Virus record (IMG/VR): IMGVR_UViG_3300044911_000197
Span: 1-27,650 of that record
From: a virus
Direction: 5' to 3' (one strand)
DNA: 27,650 nt
Part shown: positions 15,799 to 22,811 of the stretch, in pieces
Position numbering within the stretch: the first letter of the stretch is position 1
Layout: each line of letters opens with the position of its first letter
The notes under the pieces: generated by a model
Seen by the model: the letters and a program-made list of their open reading frames with translations, nothing else
Told to the model about the DNA's origin: nothing
Databases searched by the model: none
Made by a program: the position numbers and the translations under genes

Positions 15799-16497
15799 TT
15801 AGTTGTTACGTTCTGCAGTTTCTGTACCCCTAGAGAATTGGTTTCCTGATTCAATATCTCCAGCAATAATACTTACTGCTTCATCAATTATTACTTCTAC
15901 TATATCATCTTTAAATTCACATTCTACATTCTGTGTAGACTGAACACTTGTATATGGGTCTACACATCCTTGTATCTGAATTTTAATTGGCTGTCTATAG
16001 TAGATTAGATCTGCACTCTGTATTTCAAATTCATTATTGGTATAGATGTGAGTAGTATTACCAATTAGAGTAGCAAATGTTTCTCCCCACTCAAAGCTTG
16101 GTTGTTTACCTTTATCTCTTAGCAATACATTTAGATCACCTTCTTGAGCAAGATATACTGTCATTCTTCTTTTCTCACAGCATTCTTGTTTAGCATAAAC
16201 ATCCACTCTTTTCCACTGTAAATAATTTTCTGGAAGATCTCCAAAATAATAATACTCTTTATCTATAAGTGGAAGTGGTTCTCTTTTTAATAATACTTGA
16301 AGATCATCTTTTCTTCTAGTTGATCCTTCATCACCTTCTTTAACTAAGTTAATACCATGCAATTGTCTTCTAGCCCACTCAACTTGTGCTTTATTAAATG
16401 CCTCAACTATTTGCCAACACTCAATGTTGTCATAGTCTTGGCTATCTAATTTATTAAGCCGCTGCTTGATCTTTATTTCAATTGTGCTATTTAACAT
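15799..16497 (-). CDS. Head-tail connector / ring protein (crAss-like)
   Basis: A 232-residue protein. The N-terminus is helical (TIEIKIKQRLNKLDSQDYDN, then WQIVEAFNKAQVEWARRQL, residues 4-42). A beta core follows with YYFGDLPENYLQWKRVDVYA, and the C-terminus has FKDDIVEVIIDEAVSIIAGD (about 196-215), an amphipathic helix typical of podoviral connector and ring proteins. Length and fold order fit an adaptor directly below the portal. In crAss-like phages several ring proteins of this kind build the collar. The stop lies 5 bases before the Dps-like gene. It is separate from the other ring genes of the tail operon (7137-6067), so it may be the proximal adaptor; this is inference. Confidence 0.55.
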   Translation of the reverse strand: MLNSTIEIKIKQRLNKLDSQDYDNIECWQIVEAFNKAQVEWARRQLHGINLVKEGDEGSTRRKDDLQVLLKREPLPLIDKEYYYFGDLPENYLQWKRVDVYAKQECCEKRRMTVYLAQEGDLNVLLRDKGKQPSFEWGETFATLIGNTTHIYTNNEFEIQSADLIYYRQPIKIQIQGCVDPYTSVQSTQNVECEFKDDIVEVIIDEAVSIIAGDIESGNQFSRGTETAERNN

Positions 16498-16500
16498 TTC

Positions 16501-16959
16501 TTATCTTTTTTTAGCCATCTTCTTTAAAGTAACGGCAAGAGCTTTTCTCTTTGGTGTACAAGTTGGTTTTGACATTGGAGTACAGTAACCTTTGTGTGCA
16601 GGGTTAATAGCTTTTTGAATCCACTTCTTATCAGTTGATCCACCCTTCTTCATCATAATAACTGGTGAAGAAACTAATGTTGCTTTTTTCTCACCACCCT
16701 TTTTTGCAATAAGATTAGAATTTTTCTTAGCTGCTCTTTTTGCTTGTCTAACAGGTTTGTTCTCCTTTATGTTTTTTGCAATTCTAGTACCAATTGCAGC
16801 TGCACCAGCACCAAGTATTGTTGCAGCAACTTTAGCACTTGGTGTACTAAATGCTCCTGGTTTTTTAGCCCATGGAACACATTTACCATCTACACAACCA
16901 TGTTCTGGAGGACAGTCTGATCCGTAGTTACAGTTCTGAGTTCTTTTAGTTACTGCCAT
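16501..16959 (-). CDS. Small basic protein with N-terminal cysteine module and GG motif
   Basis: About 152 residues, strongly basic. The first 30 residues hold four cysteines (10, 16, 22, 27) in a compact, EB-module-like pattern ('CNYGSDC', then 'GCVDGKC'). A Gly/Ala-rich hydrophobic segment follows (VAATILGAGAAAIGTRIAKN, about 43-62). The C-terminal half is Lys/Arg-rich, with MMKKGG (about 101-106), KKWIQKAINPAHKGYC and TPKRKALAVTLKKMAKK. The C-terminal block resembles small basic proteins I associate with aquatic phages. Its composition suits nucleic-acid binding or a packaged core protein. It is the last of five consecutive basic genes with gaps of 2-12 bases. No function is established. 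Confidence 0.6.
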   Translation of the reverse strand: MAVTKRTQNCNYGSDCPPEHGCVDGKCVPWAKKPGAFSTPSAKVAATILGAGAAAIGTRIAKNIKENKPVRQAKRAAKKNSNLIAKKGGEKKATLVSSPVIMMKKGGSTDKKWIQKAINPAHKGYCTPMSKPTCTPKRKALAVTLKKMAKKR

Positions 16960-16961
16960 GA

Positions 16962-17360
16962 TTATTTCTTTTTTCTAATTGTACCACCCATTTTCTTACG
17001 TGCGCCTACAGGAACAGTACCTACACCAGATGAAGATCTAACTCTACCTGGAGCTGGAGAATGTTGTACTGGAACAGATGCACCAAACTTAGCTTTCTTT
17101 TTAGCACCAACAATTCTGTCTGCTGCAGTAGGTTTAGGATTTTTATCTACACCAGCTTTTACTGAAAGCATACCAAAGCTAGTTGCACCACCCTTAGCCA
17201 TCTTCTTAACCATACCACCTTTTTTCATAGTATCAATACCTTGGTAGTTAGGACCTGTTGGACCTCCATTAGGAATACCAGCAATAAAAGATTTAGATGC
17301 ACCACCTTTTTGCATTTTTTTCATAGCACCACCACATTTAGCACAAGCAACTTTTTTCAT
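16962..17360 (-). CDS. Small basic Gly/Lys-rich protein with repeated GG motifs
   Basis: About 132 residues, very basic and probably disordered. It begins with VACAKCGGAMKKMQKGGA, combining one CxxC pair with a first GG motif. MKKGGMVKKMAKGGA lies at about 45-59 and KKMGGTIRKKK forms the C-terminus. The middle contains GVDKNPKPTAADRIVGAKKK. The repeated Met-Lys-x-Gly-Gly units match those in the neighbouring 229-aa and 152-aa products, so these genes share a short linear motif rather than a fold. The start leader is A/T-rich with no Shine-Dalgarno. A DNA-condensing or ejected virion protein is possible, but this is inference. Confidence 0.6.
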   Translation of the reverse strand: MKKVACAKCGGAMKKMQKGGASKSFIAGIPNGGPTGPNYQGIDTMKKGGMVKKMAKGGATSFGMLSVKAGVDKNPKPTAADRIVGAKKKAKFGASVPVQHSPAPGRVRSSSGVGTVPVGARKKMGGTIRKKK

Positions 17361-17372
17361 AATATATAATTT

Positions 17373-17654
17373 TTAACAGTTCCACTTTCTCAAAGACTTA
17401 TTAATCCTTGAGTTAGGATCATTAGCTGTCTTAGAGCTTGTAAGTTTTTTCTTCATGCCAGACATTCTAGCACAAAAAGATTTTCTCCTATTAGCATCTT
17501 TACTATCTGGAGCAAGCTTTGATGGTTTAGTAGTTACAGCAGTTTTAAGTTTACTGCCAGGATTAGCTTTTCTATAAGAAGCAACACCTTTAGCATTAAG
17601 ACCTCCGGATGGATTCTTACCTTCTTTTCTTTGCCATGCTGGAGACTTTGCCAT
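17373..17654 (-). CDS. DUF6321-like small basic protein
   Basis: A 93-residue protein with the pattern I recall for DUF6321 proteins of environmental phages: SPAWQRKEGKNPSGGLNAKG (4-23), then SYRKANPGSKL, then RRKSFCARMSGMKKKL and the terminal SLRKWNC. All blocks appear in the expected order and the length fits, so it looks intact. The molecular role of the family is unknown as far as I know; the two cysteines and high Lys/Arg content suggest metal or nucleic-acid binding. It lies 2 bases after the DUF5872-like gene, and the two often occur together. Confidence 0.65.
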   Translation of the reverse strand: MAKSPAWQRKEGKNPSGGLNAKGVASYRKANPGSKLKTAVTTKPSKLAPDSKDANRRKSFCARMSGMKKKLTSSKTANDPNSRINKSLRKWNC

Positions 17655-17656
17655 AA

Positions 17657-17995
17657 TTATGCTTTTTTAACTTTTCTACCCATCCCTACTCTTGACTTCT
17701 CAGCCTTCTTAGCAGCTAGTTTAGAAGGAGTTAATTCATATTTAGTTTTAGGTGTATCCTTAGATACTTTCCTTGTTGGCCGGCAGTATTCATTTTTACC
17801 ACCGGCTCCACAAGGTTTTCCTGATTTTGTATCTTGCCATTTTTCTGCTTGCCATCTTTTTAAGTCAGATCCTGCTTTTGTTTTTCTAACATTGCCAGAA
17901 CCTTTCCTACATTTAGCAATAGCTTGAGAAGCCCTTGCTGAAGGAAACACAGCATACTGTGCTTTTACTTTACTATAGCATGCATCTTTTGGCAT
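17657..17995 (-). CDS. DUF5872-like small basic protein
   Basis: A 112-residue protein with two recognisable blocks. Residues 3-30 (KDACYSKVKAQYAVFPSARA, then IAKCRKG) match the 'KDACY.KVK..Y.V.PSA.AS....KCRK' pattern. Residues 45-87 (LKRWQAEKWQDTKSGKPCG, then YCRPTRKVSKDTPKTKYEL) match the DUF5872 pattern. The paired cysteines may bind metal. The family occurs in environmental phages and large DNA viruses, and its function is unknown. It is the second of the five basic genes in transcription order. Family membership rests on remembered sequence patterns. Confidence 0.65.
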   Translation of the reverse strand: MPKDACYSKVKAQYAVFPSARASQAIAKCRKGSGNVRKTKAGSDLKRWQAEKWQDTKSGKPCGAGGKNEYCRPTRKVSKDTPKTKYELTPSKLAAKKAEKSRVGMGRKVKKA

Positions 17996-18000
17996 AGTAA

Positions 18001-18690
18001 TTATTTTTTACGCATTGACATGCCATACTTAGCTTTAGGTACAGCAGTCTTAGGAGCAGAACTAATTCCACCAACTTTTCCTCTAGCAACTTTAGATGCT
18101 GCAGCTCTAGGATTAACACCAGACTTAACACCATGAGATCCAGCAGATTTTAATGCAGATACTTTAGCATTAGAATTTACCATACCACCAGTTTTCATAA
18201 CTTTTCTAGGAGATTTCATTTCTTTAGATGAAACCATTCCTGTTTTCTTTGCATCTTGTCTACCTTGTCTAGTAAATGGAATATAGGTACCTTTGTTACC
18301 TTCACTACCAGGAGCATCTTTAGTACCCATTACATAATCAGTAAAGCCCTTACCTTTTGCAGTTTTTCTTGCAGCAGCTTTTTGACTAATGGTACGTCCA
18401 CCATCTTGATACTTTTTAACAGCACCACCTTTTTTCATTCCTGAACCACCGGTTGTACCAGTTCTTGTATCTCTAATAGCTTTTGCAGCTTCACCTGCTG
18501 CTACTGCTGTTTTAGCTACATTGCCAGAAATGTTAGCTACTTTTTCATAAGTAGATGGTTCTGTACCAGCTTCAATTCTTTTGAGTTTAGCTTCACGTTG
18601 AGCATTTTTAATATCTGCTCTAGTTACTCTACCGCCATCCTCATATTTTTTAGTGGTGCCACCCATCTTCTTCTTAACCATTTTTTTCAT
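18001..18690 (-). CDS. Basic protein with duplicated GG...KKY(E/Q)DGGR repeat
   Basis: A 229-residue, highly basic, low-complexity protein. A 15-residue unit occurs twice, at about 7-21 (KKMGGTTKKYEDGGR) and 85-99 (MKKGGAVKKYQDGGR); a partial unit VMKTGGMVN lies near 165. Between the copies is an Ala/Lys helix region (ADIKNAQREAKLKRIEAG; SGNVAKTAVAAGEAAKAIRD). The C-terminal third is Ala/Lys/Ser-rich and ends in KAKYGMSMRKK. It heads the run of five basic genes and starts 12 bases after the 338-aa gene. The composition recalls packaged, DNA-neutralising viral core proteins, but no fold is recognised. The double GG motifs could be protease sites or docking motifs; this is inference. Confidence 0.6.
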   Translation of the reverse strand: MKKMVKKKMGGTTKKYEDGGRVTRADIKNAQREAKLKRIEAGTEPSTYEKVANISGNVAKTAVAAGEAAKAIRDTRTGTTGGSGMKKGGAVKKYQDGGRTISQKAAARKTAKGKGFTDYVMGTKDAPGSEGNKGTYIPFTRQGRQDAKKTGMVSSKEMKSPRKVMKTGGMVNSNAKVSALKSAGSHGVKSGVNPRAAASKVARGKVGGISSAPKTAVPKAKYGMSMRKK

Positions 18691-18702
18691 TTTATTTTAA
18701 TT

Positions 18703-19719
18703 TTAAGAGTTCCAAAATTTCTCACAGGCTTTGTTGAGATCTGTTAGAACATCTTCATTTAAAGGGTTCTTTAAGTATTCAACTACATCTGACACGTTTC
18801 TTCCTAATAATGCATTAGTCTTAGCATGGTAGATGTAACCATCAGCCTTATTAATAATATACTTAAAAAATACGGAATCTCTAACAATTGATTTAATTTT
18901 TAGTGTTTCCATATCTAAGTTTACAGCTTCAAGGAAAGACTTAGCAGCTCTTTCTTTGTTGCTTTCAACTCCTTCTCCATTAATGTACAAGTCCATATTC
19001 TCATACATAACATCATTAGGAGTTGACTTTCTATATTGTGTACTGTTACCATCTACTACTTTAGCTACATAGAATAGTTTAGTACTGTTCTTGTCAAATA
19101 ATTTCTGAAGTTCAGAAAGTGCTTTGTTGCGCATTTTCTTGTATTCAGTTCTTGCAATAACTGTCTGTTCTTGTTTGTCTAAGTAGAACTTAGGTGGAAC
19201 AGCTCTTGATCTTGCATCATCAAAACTTTTTGCTACAATAGAAAAACCACCAGCTTCAATAGCATAAAGTTTAATTCTATCATATGGATCATTGGGATCT
19301 AAGAATACAGGTTCATTACCACAAGCAATATTAATTCTATTCCAGAATTCTTTATTGTCAGGCTTAAGTAATTTTACTTTATTCCAGAACTGAGGATCCT
19401 CAACATCTAGAACATTTGCTGCTAACTCTGTTTCAAGTTCAGCAATAGCTGTTCTAATTTCTTTAATTCTTGCTTCTTTGTCTTCACCTTTTAGAAGTTT
19501 AATCTCTGGTGCAAATTCATTTAGACCTGTGAGATATCTAATAACTCCATTTTGCTCAAGACAAGCAAGTTGTTCAAAGTGCTTAACTCCATCATATAGA
19601 GATAAGCCATAAGATTCTAGTCCCATATTAGAGACTGAGTTGTCAAAGAACGGACGGACTGCAATTGCTGTTTTTTTAACTGTGCCGTGTCCAGTTTCTA
19701 CCATTGTGAAATTTTCCAT
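18703..19719 (-). CDS. Structural-block protein of unknown function (338 aa)
   Basis: A 338-residue protein, mostly helical and charged. It opens with MENFTMVETGHGTVKKTAIA. A short coiled coil lies at about 79-97 (DKEARIKEIRTAIAELETEL), and a long basic helix is seen near residues 185-210 (EYKKMRNKALSELQKLFDKN). The C-terminus pairs a beta hairpin (FFKYIINKADGYIYHAKTNA) with helices ending in KACEKFWNS. I recall related proteins in other Bacteroidota phage structural blocks but no assigned role. It lies between the major capsid gene and the basic-protein cluster, after a strong terminator. It has its own leader with two tandem copies of the AACCAACAAA element and a TATATTTA box, so it is probably independently controlled. 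Confidence 0.55.
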   Translation of the reverse strand: MENFTMVETGHGTVKKTAIAVRPFFDNSVSNMGLESYGLSLYDGVKHFEQLACLEQNGVIRYLTGLNEFAPEIKLLKGEDKEARIKEIRTAIAELETELAANVLDVEDPQFWNKVKLLKPDNKEFWNRINIACGNEPVFLDPNDPYDRIKLYAIEAGGFSIVAKSFDDARSRAVPPKFYLDKQEQTVIARTEYKKMRNKALSELQKLFDKNSTKLFYVAKVVDGNSTQYRKSTPNDVMYENMDLYINGEGVESNKERAAKSFLEAVNLDMETLKIKSIVRDSVFFKYIINKADGYIYHAKTNALLGRNVSDVVEYLKNPLNEDVLTDLNKACEKFWNS

Positions 19720-19721
19720 GT

Positions 19722-19754
19722 TTTGTTGGTTTTATTTTTTGTTGGTTAAATATA
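19722..19754 (-). promoter_or_regulatory. Leader with tandem AACCAACAAA motifs and a -7-like box before the 338-aa gene
   Basis: The minus strand carries an exact AAACCAACAAA 2 bases before the ATG at 19719 (motif 19722-19733). A second near-copy, TTAACCAACAAA, lies 5' of it (19738-19749). Overlapping it upstream is TATATTTA (19747-19754), a near match to TAnnTTTG, immediately after the major capsid terminator. The order terminator, -7-like box and start recurs at 8416-8459. Confidence 0.45.
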
Positions 19755-19757
19755 AAG

Positions 19758-19784
19758 AAAAAAAGGGAGGAGTTTCCCCCTCCC
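19758..19784 (-). terminator. Strong Rho-independent terminator after the major capsid gene
   Basis: On the minus strand GGGAGGGG (19784-19777) pairs with CTCCTCCC (19772-19765), giving 8 bp with one G-U, across a GAAA tetraloop; seven Ts follow. It lies 18 bases after the capsid stop. This is the cleanest terminator in the window and suits a very abundant late transcript. Confidence 0.9.
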
Positions 19785-19802
19785 TATCCTTTCTAGTTTA
19801 GA

Positions 19803-21419
19803 TTAGAATGATCCACCTGTTACAGGGTTTCTCATAACAATTTTCAACACTTTAGTTGGGTCTTTAACCCAGATTGCTGGCATTGTTTGGCTCATCATTA
19901 CACGGTAACCATTGAACTGACCAGAAGACTGGAAGCCTTGGCTACGTCCCATGTAGTCCATAGTACCATTTTGATACCACCATTTCAATTGATTATCCCA
20001 AGACAATTTCAATAAGAAGATGTTGTCATTAGTGTTATCAGTGATATCAAAAATAATGAATGAGTAAGAAGATAATGGGAAACCATCTACAATTGGGTTC
20101 TCAATATCATTTGTATGAACATTGTCAAATGCTGGGTTAAGAACAAACTTAACATTTGCCAAGAATGGGATTACATATGAAGTATATGCAAAACCAAAGT
20201 TCAAGTCCATACCTTTACCAGTGATTGCACCGATATCAGCAGCCTGGATAAGAAGACCAGAAGAGATAGCCTCTTGTTTGATAGCCTCATTAACCATTCT
20301 CATACCACCCATACCAGTTTGTACAATCAAGCTACGTTTTGGATCTGGACCTTGGAACTCAACCTTACCATTGAAGAAGTTGTAGATCTCAGAACGGAAC
20401 AAGTCAAGTGTGAAGTTATTTTTGTTGTATACTCTTTTGAATGAGTTATCCAACTGCTTCCAAAGACCCACAGACAATCTAACATCATCTGGACCATCCT
20501 GACGTACTCTACCACCATGACCCCACATGAGGTATGTTTCAATGTCAGTTGCAATTTTAGATAAGTGAGCAGCTTCCATGTTAGTCAAGAATGTACGTGA
20601 CAAGTTACCGTTGTCAAATGCTTTCTTAACAGAATCTTTACCCATTACTTTAACCATGTCTTCCAAAGAAGTGATTGATGGATCCATAGTTTTGTCAAAT
20701 GATCTCCAGATCTCAGTTACAGGAACTGTACCATCTGCATTCATTCCACCTTTGATCATCAAGTCAGCACGGCTAGAAATAGAGTAGTGTACGTGAGCTT
20801 CTGCACCACCTACGTAGTTGTAGAATTCACGGAAACCTGCATTAGTAATGATGTCAGAGAATCTTTCACCATACTCACCTCTTGCAGAACCTTTACGGAA
20901 TACTTTAGTACCATTAGCCAAATACTTGTTGTCAAGATATTTGTAGTTGTCATTGTTTACCAATTGCACAGTATAGATAAAACCATCACCTAATGGAAGG
21001 ATATCTTCTTGTGTAATGTACATCTCAACACCGTTGTATTTGTCATAAGTGATGATGTCACCATGTCCAAATTCTCTTTTGTTAAGTTTGATACGGAATG
21101 TAGTACCATCAACACCTTTAAAGTCATTGCCTGGTTCAACATCTTCAACAATGTAAGGAAGGTCAATAGAAACCGGAGTTTGCCATCTGTATTCCCCACG
21201 TGCGTTATCTACCATGATAACATTTTTTCCACCAAATGATGACATTTGATAAAGAGGCATTTCTACCTTTTGAGCCATAGCCCAAAGATCCACTGGACCA
21301 AGATCCATTGGCTCTGCATCTTTCAGCATGTTCACCAAGTGGTAAGAATCCACATGGGAACTTGCGTTGTAAGCGGTATCCCTAAGGAATATACCATTGT
21401 TCATTACTGGAGTTGCCAT
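19803..21419 (-). CDS. Major capsid protein (crAss-like, HK97-fold expected)
   Basis: A 538-residue protein lying directly after the putative scaffold gene and followed by the strongest terminator. It opens MATPVMNNGIFLRDTAYNAS, then LKDAEPMDLGPVDLWAMAQK and LYQMSSFGGKNVIMVDN, blocks I associate with crAss-like capsid proteins. Later blocks include YRWQTPVSIDLPYIVEDVEP, RSLIVQTGMGGMRMVNEAIK and, at the C-terminus, DYMGRSQGFQSSGQFNGYRV followed by MRNPVTGGSF. The beta-rich core with helical stretches and the length fit an HK97-fold capsid with insertions. Unlike many other products in this block it has almost no cysteine. No processing site is evident. Position and sequence agree, but no structural search could be run. 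Confidence 0.8.
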   Translation of the reverse strand: MATPVMNNGIFLRDTAYNASSHVDSYHLVNMLKDAEPMDLGPVDLWAMAQKVEMPLYQMSSFGGKNVIMVDNARGEYRWQTPVSIDLPYIVEDVEPGNDFKGVDGTTFRIKLNKREFGHGDIITYDKYNGVEMYITQEDILPLGDGFIYTVQLVNNDNYKYLDNKYLANGTKVFRKGSARGEYGERFSDIITNAGFREFYNYVGGAEAHVHYSISSRADLMIKGGMNADGTVPVTEIWRSFDKTMDPSITSLEDMVKVMGKDSVKKAFDNGNLSRTFLTNMEAAHLSKIATDIETYLMWGHGGRVRQDGPDDVRLSVGLWKQLDNSFKRVYNKNNFTLDLFRSEIYNFFNGKVEFQGPDPKRSLIVQTGMGGMRMVNEAIKQEAISSGLLIQAADIGAITGKGMDLNFGFAYTSYVIPFLANVKFVLNPAFDNVHTNDIENPIVDGFPLSSYSFIIFDITDNTNDNIFLLKLSWDNQLKWWYQNGTMDYMGRSQGFQSSGQFNGYRVMMSQTMPAIWVKDPTKVLKIVMRNPVTGGSF

Positions 21420-21447
21420 TGTATATATTAATTTAAATTGTTACTAC

Positions 21448-22716
21448 TTAAAATCTCTTGAACAAATTATTTGGTCTAGAGAGTGTTCTTTGCGGTTTAT
21501 TACCTGCTCTTCTTGGTTCATCAGATTCTTGAACACCAGAAGAAGTAATTTTTCTTGCCTCTTCAGTTTTCAATTGTCTAACTGTTTTTTCTACAGCAGC
21601 TTTAGAACCTTGATCTTTAATTCTACTTTTATATCCATCTGGATCAGAAAGTAACCAAAGAGCTTCTGAAATTAAATCATGTCTTGGTTCTACAAACTGA
21701 TACTTTTCTAGAAGGTGTCCTAATAAATTAGTTTGTCTTCCTGAAATAGATGGATAACTTGGTTGTACTAATCCTGAGTATAACATACTCTGAGTTTTCT
21801 TATCAAGTTTAATTCCATTTAGCTCTCCTGAAACAAGAGTATTATATACATTCTCAGTATATACTCTAGCTTGTTGAGCTTGTTGTTCTTTCTTGTGTTC
21901 TTGTTCTGCAAGCTTTCTAGCCACAACTTCTTCTTGCATTCTGTCTAACTTCGGTTTAAACTGTTGAGCCTTTTGCTCTAGTCTACCCATGTCAGCCCAG
22001 TCATTGATCTCTGCTTCAATCTCTTCTGGTGTACCAAATCTTGTAGCATATAAGTATTGTCTTGCAATCTCTGCTTGATCATACTCATTAGTTGGATCAA
22101 GATCAATTACTTCTTCTACTTCTGCAAGAGTTCTAAAAAGAGATTTAAGATCTGTACCACCGTCAGCTACATACTTAGCTGCTACTTGAAGTTCTTCAGG
22201 AAGAGATTGAAAGAATTCTCTTGGAGTAGATTCTCTTACTTTGTTCTCTCTTTCTTGGAAGTTAGCTTCAAATAGTTCTCTAAAATCTTTGGTAGTATAT
22301 TCTTCTAATGGTTTATCATCATCAAAAGGAATAAGTGTACCTTCTTCAATCATTTTAAGAGCTAACTCAGAAAGACCTGACTTATCTACTTTAGGTCTTC
22401 CTTTGTTTCCAGTCTCCTCTTCTTGACTGATCATGTCATCAAGTTGAGCAATTGCTTCTTCTACTTGTTTAGTAGAAGGTTGTGCTGCTGCATCATCAGA
22501 ACTATCTGCTGATTTGTCAAGGAACGTGGTGTCTAAATCCTGTGGTTTTGAAAACACAGACTTTGGACTGTCATCTGAACTATCTTCTCCTGCCGGTAAC
22601 ATTACATTATCTGCACCTGGCATCCCAAATAGTTCATCAATATTTACATCTACCTGGCCTACCGTTGTAGTATCCAGCACCTGATCTTCCTCAGGATTTT
22701 TTGTTGGTTCTGCCAT
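21448..22716 (-). CDS. Putative capsid scaffolding protein
   Basis: A 422-residue, highly charged protein between portal and major capsid, the usual place for a scaffold. Residues 1-110 are acidic and probably disordered (DEDQ-rich, with DSSDDSPK and KSADSSDD). The middle is helical (FRELFEANFQERENKVRE; PREFFQSLPEELQVAAKYVA). A long coiled coil covers about 250-285 (KLDRMQEEVVARKLAEQEHK). The C-terminal 60 residues are basic and end in RRAGNKPQRTLSRPNNLFKR, suitable for capsid docking. No protease motif is seen. The leader has the AAACCAACAAA motif one base before ATG, so scaffold translation may be specifically controlled. The role is inferred from position and composition. Confidence 0.6.
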   Translation of the reverse strand: MAEPTKNPEEDQVLDTTTVGQVDVNIDELFGMPGADNVMLPAGEDSSDDSPKSVFSKPQDLDTTFLDKSADSSDDAAAQPSTKQVEEAIAQLDDMISQEEETGNKGRPKVDKSGLSELALKMIEEGTLIPFDDDKPLEEYTTKDFRELFEANFQERENKVRESTPREFFQSLPEELQVAAKYVADGGTDLKSLFRTLAEVEEVIDLDPTNEYDQAEIARQYLYATRFGTPEEIEAEINDWADMGRLEQKAQQFKPKLDRMQEEVVARKLAEQEHKKEQQAQQARVYTENVYNTLVSGELNGIKLDKKTQSMLYSGLVQPSYPSISGRQTNLLGHLLEKYQFVEPRHDLISEALWLLSDPDGYKSRIKDQGSKAAVEKTVRQLKTEEARKITSSGVQESDEPRRAGNKPQRTLSRPNNLFKRF

Positions 22717-22717
22717 G

Positions 22718-22729
22718 TTTGTTGGTTTT
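22718..22729 (-). promoter_or_regulatory. Shared leader motif AAACCAACAAA before the scaffold gene
   Basis: The minus strand reads AAAACCAACAAAC directly before the ATG at 22716. Twelve bases (AAACCAACAAAC) are complementary to the hairpin loop and closing base at 8475-8486, the longest match of the three leaders. The rest of the 95-base gap (22730-22811) is AT-rich, with a CTATATAG palindrome near 22793-22800 and no clear -33/-7 pair or terminator. Confidence 0.5.
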
Positions 22730-22811
22730 GTTTATAATTTAATATACAAATTAAACTTCAAATATTTAAAATGGGCTTGATAATTTTTTGGACTATATAG
22801 CTATCCATTAT

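Noticed and set aside
17373-17995. Origin from a giant virus of algae, because DUF5872-type proteins occur there
   Set aside because: The surrounding terminase, portal, capsid and connector genes are clearly those of a tailed phage.
18001-18690. DNA-level tandem repeat or mobile element suggested by the duplicated GG unit
   Set aside because: Only the short peptide unit is repeated; no terminal inverted repeats, transposase or target duplication is visible.
20327-20554. Minus-strand alternative frame inside the capsid gene, and further plus- and minus-strand frames between 20122 and 21431
   Set aside because: All overlap the 538-aa capsid frame, which has the coherent protein sequence; no frameshift signal was seen.
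22780-22811. Terminator after the portal gene from the CTATATAG palindrome
   Set aside because: The stem is short and AT-rich, and it is followed on the transcript by A-rich sequence, not a T-run.
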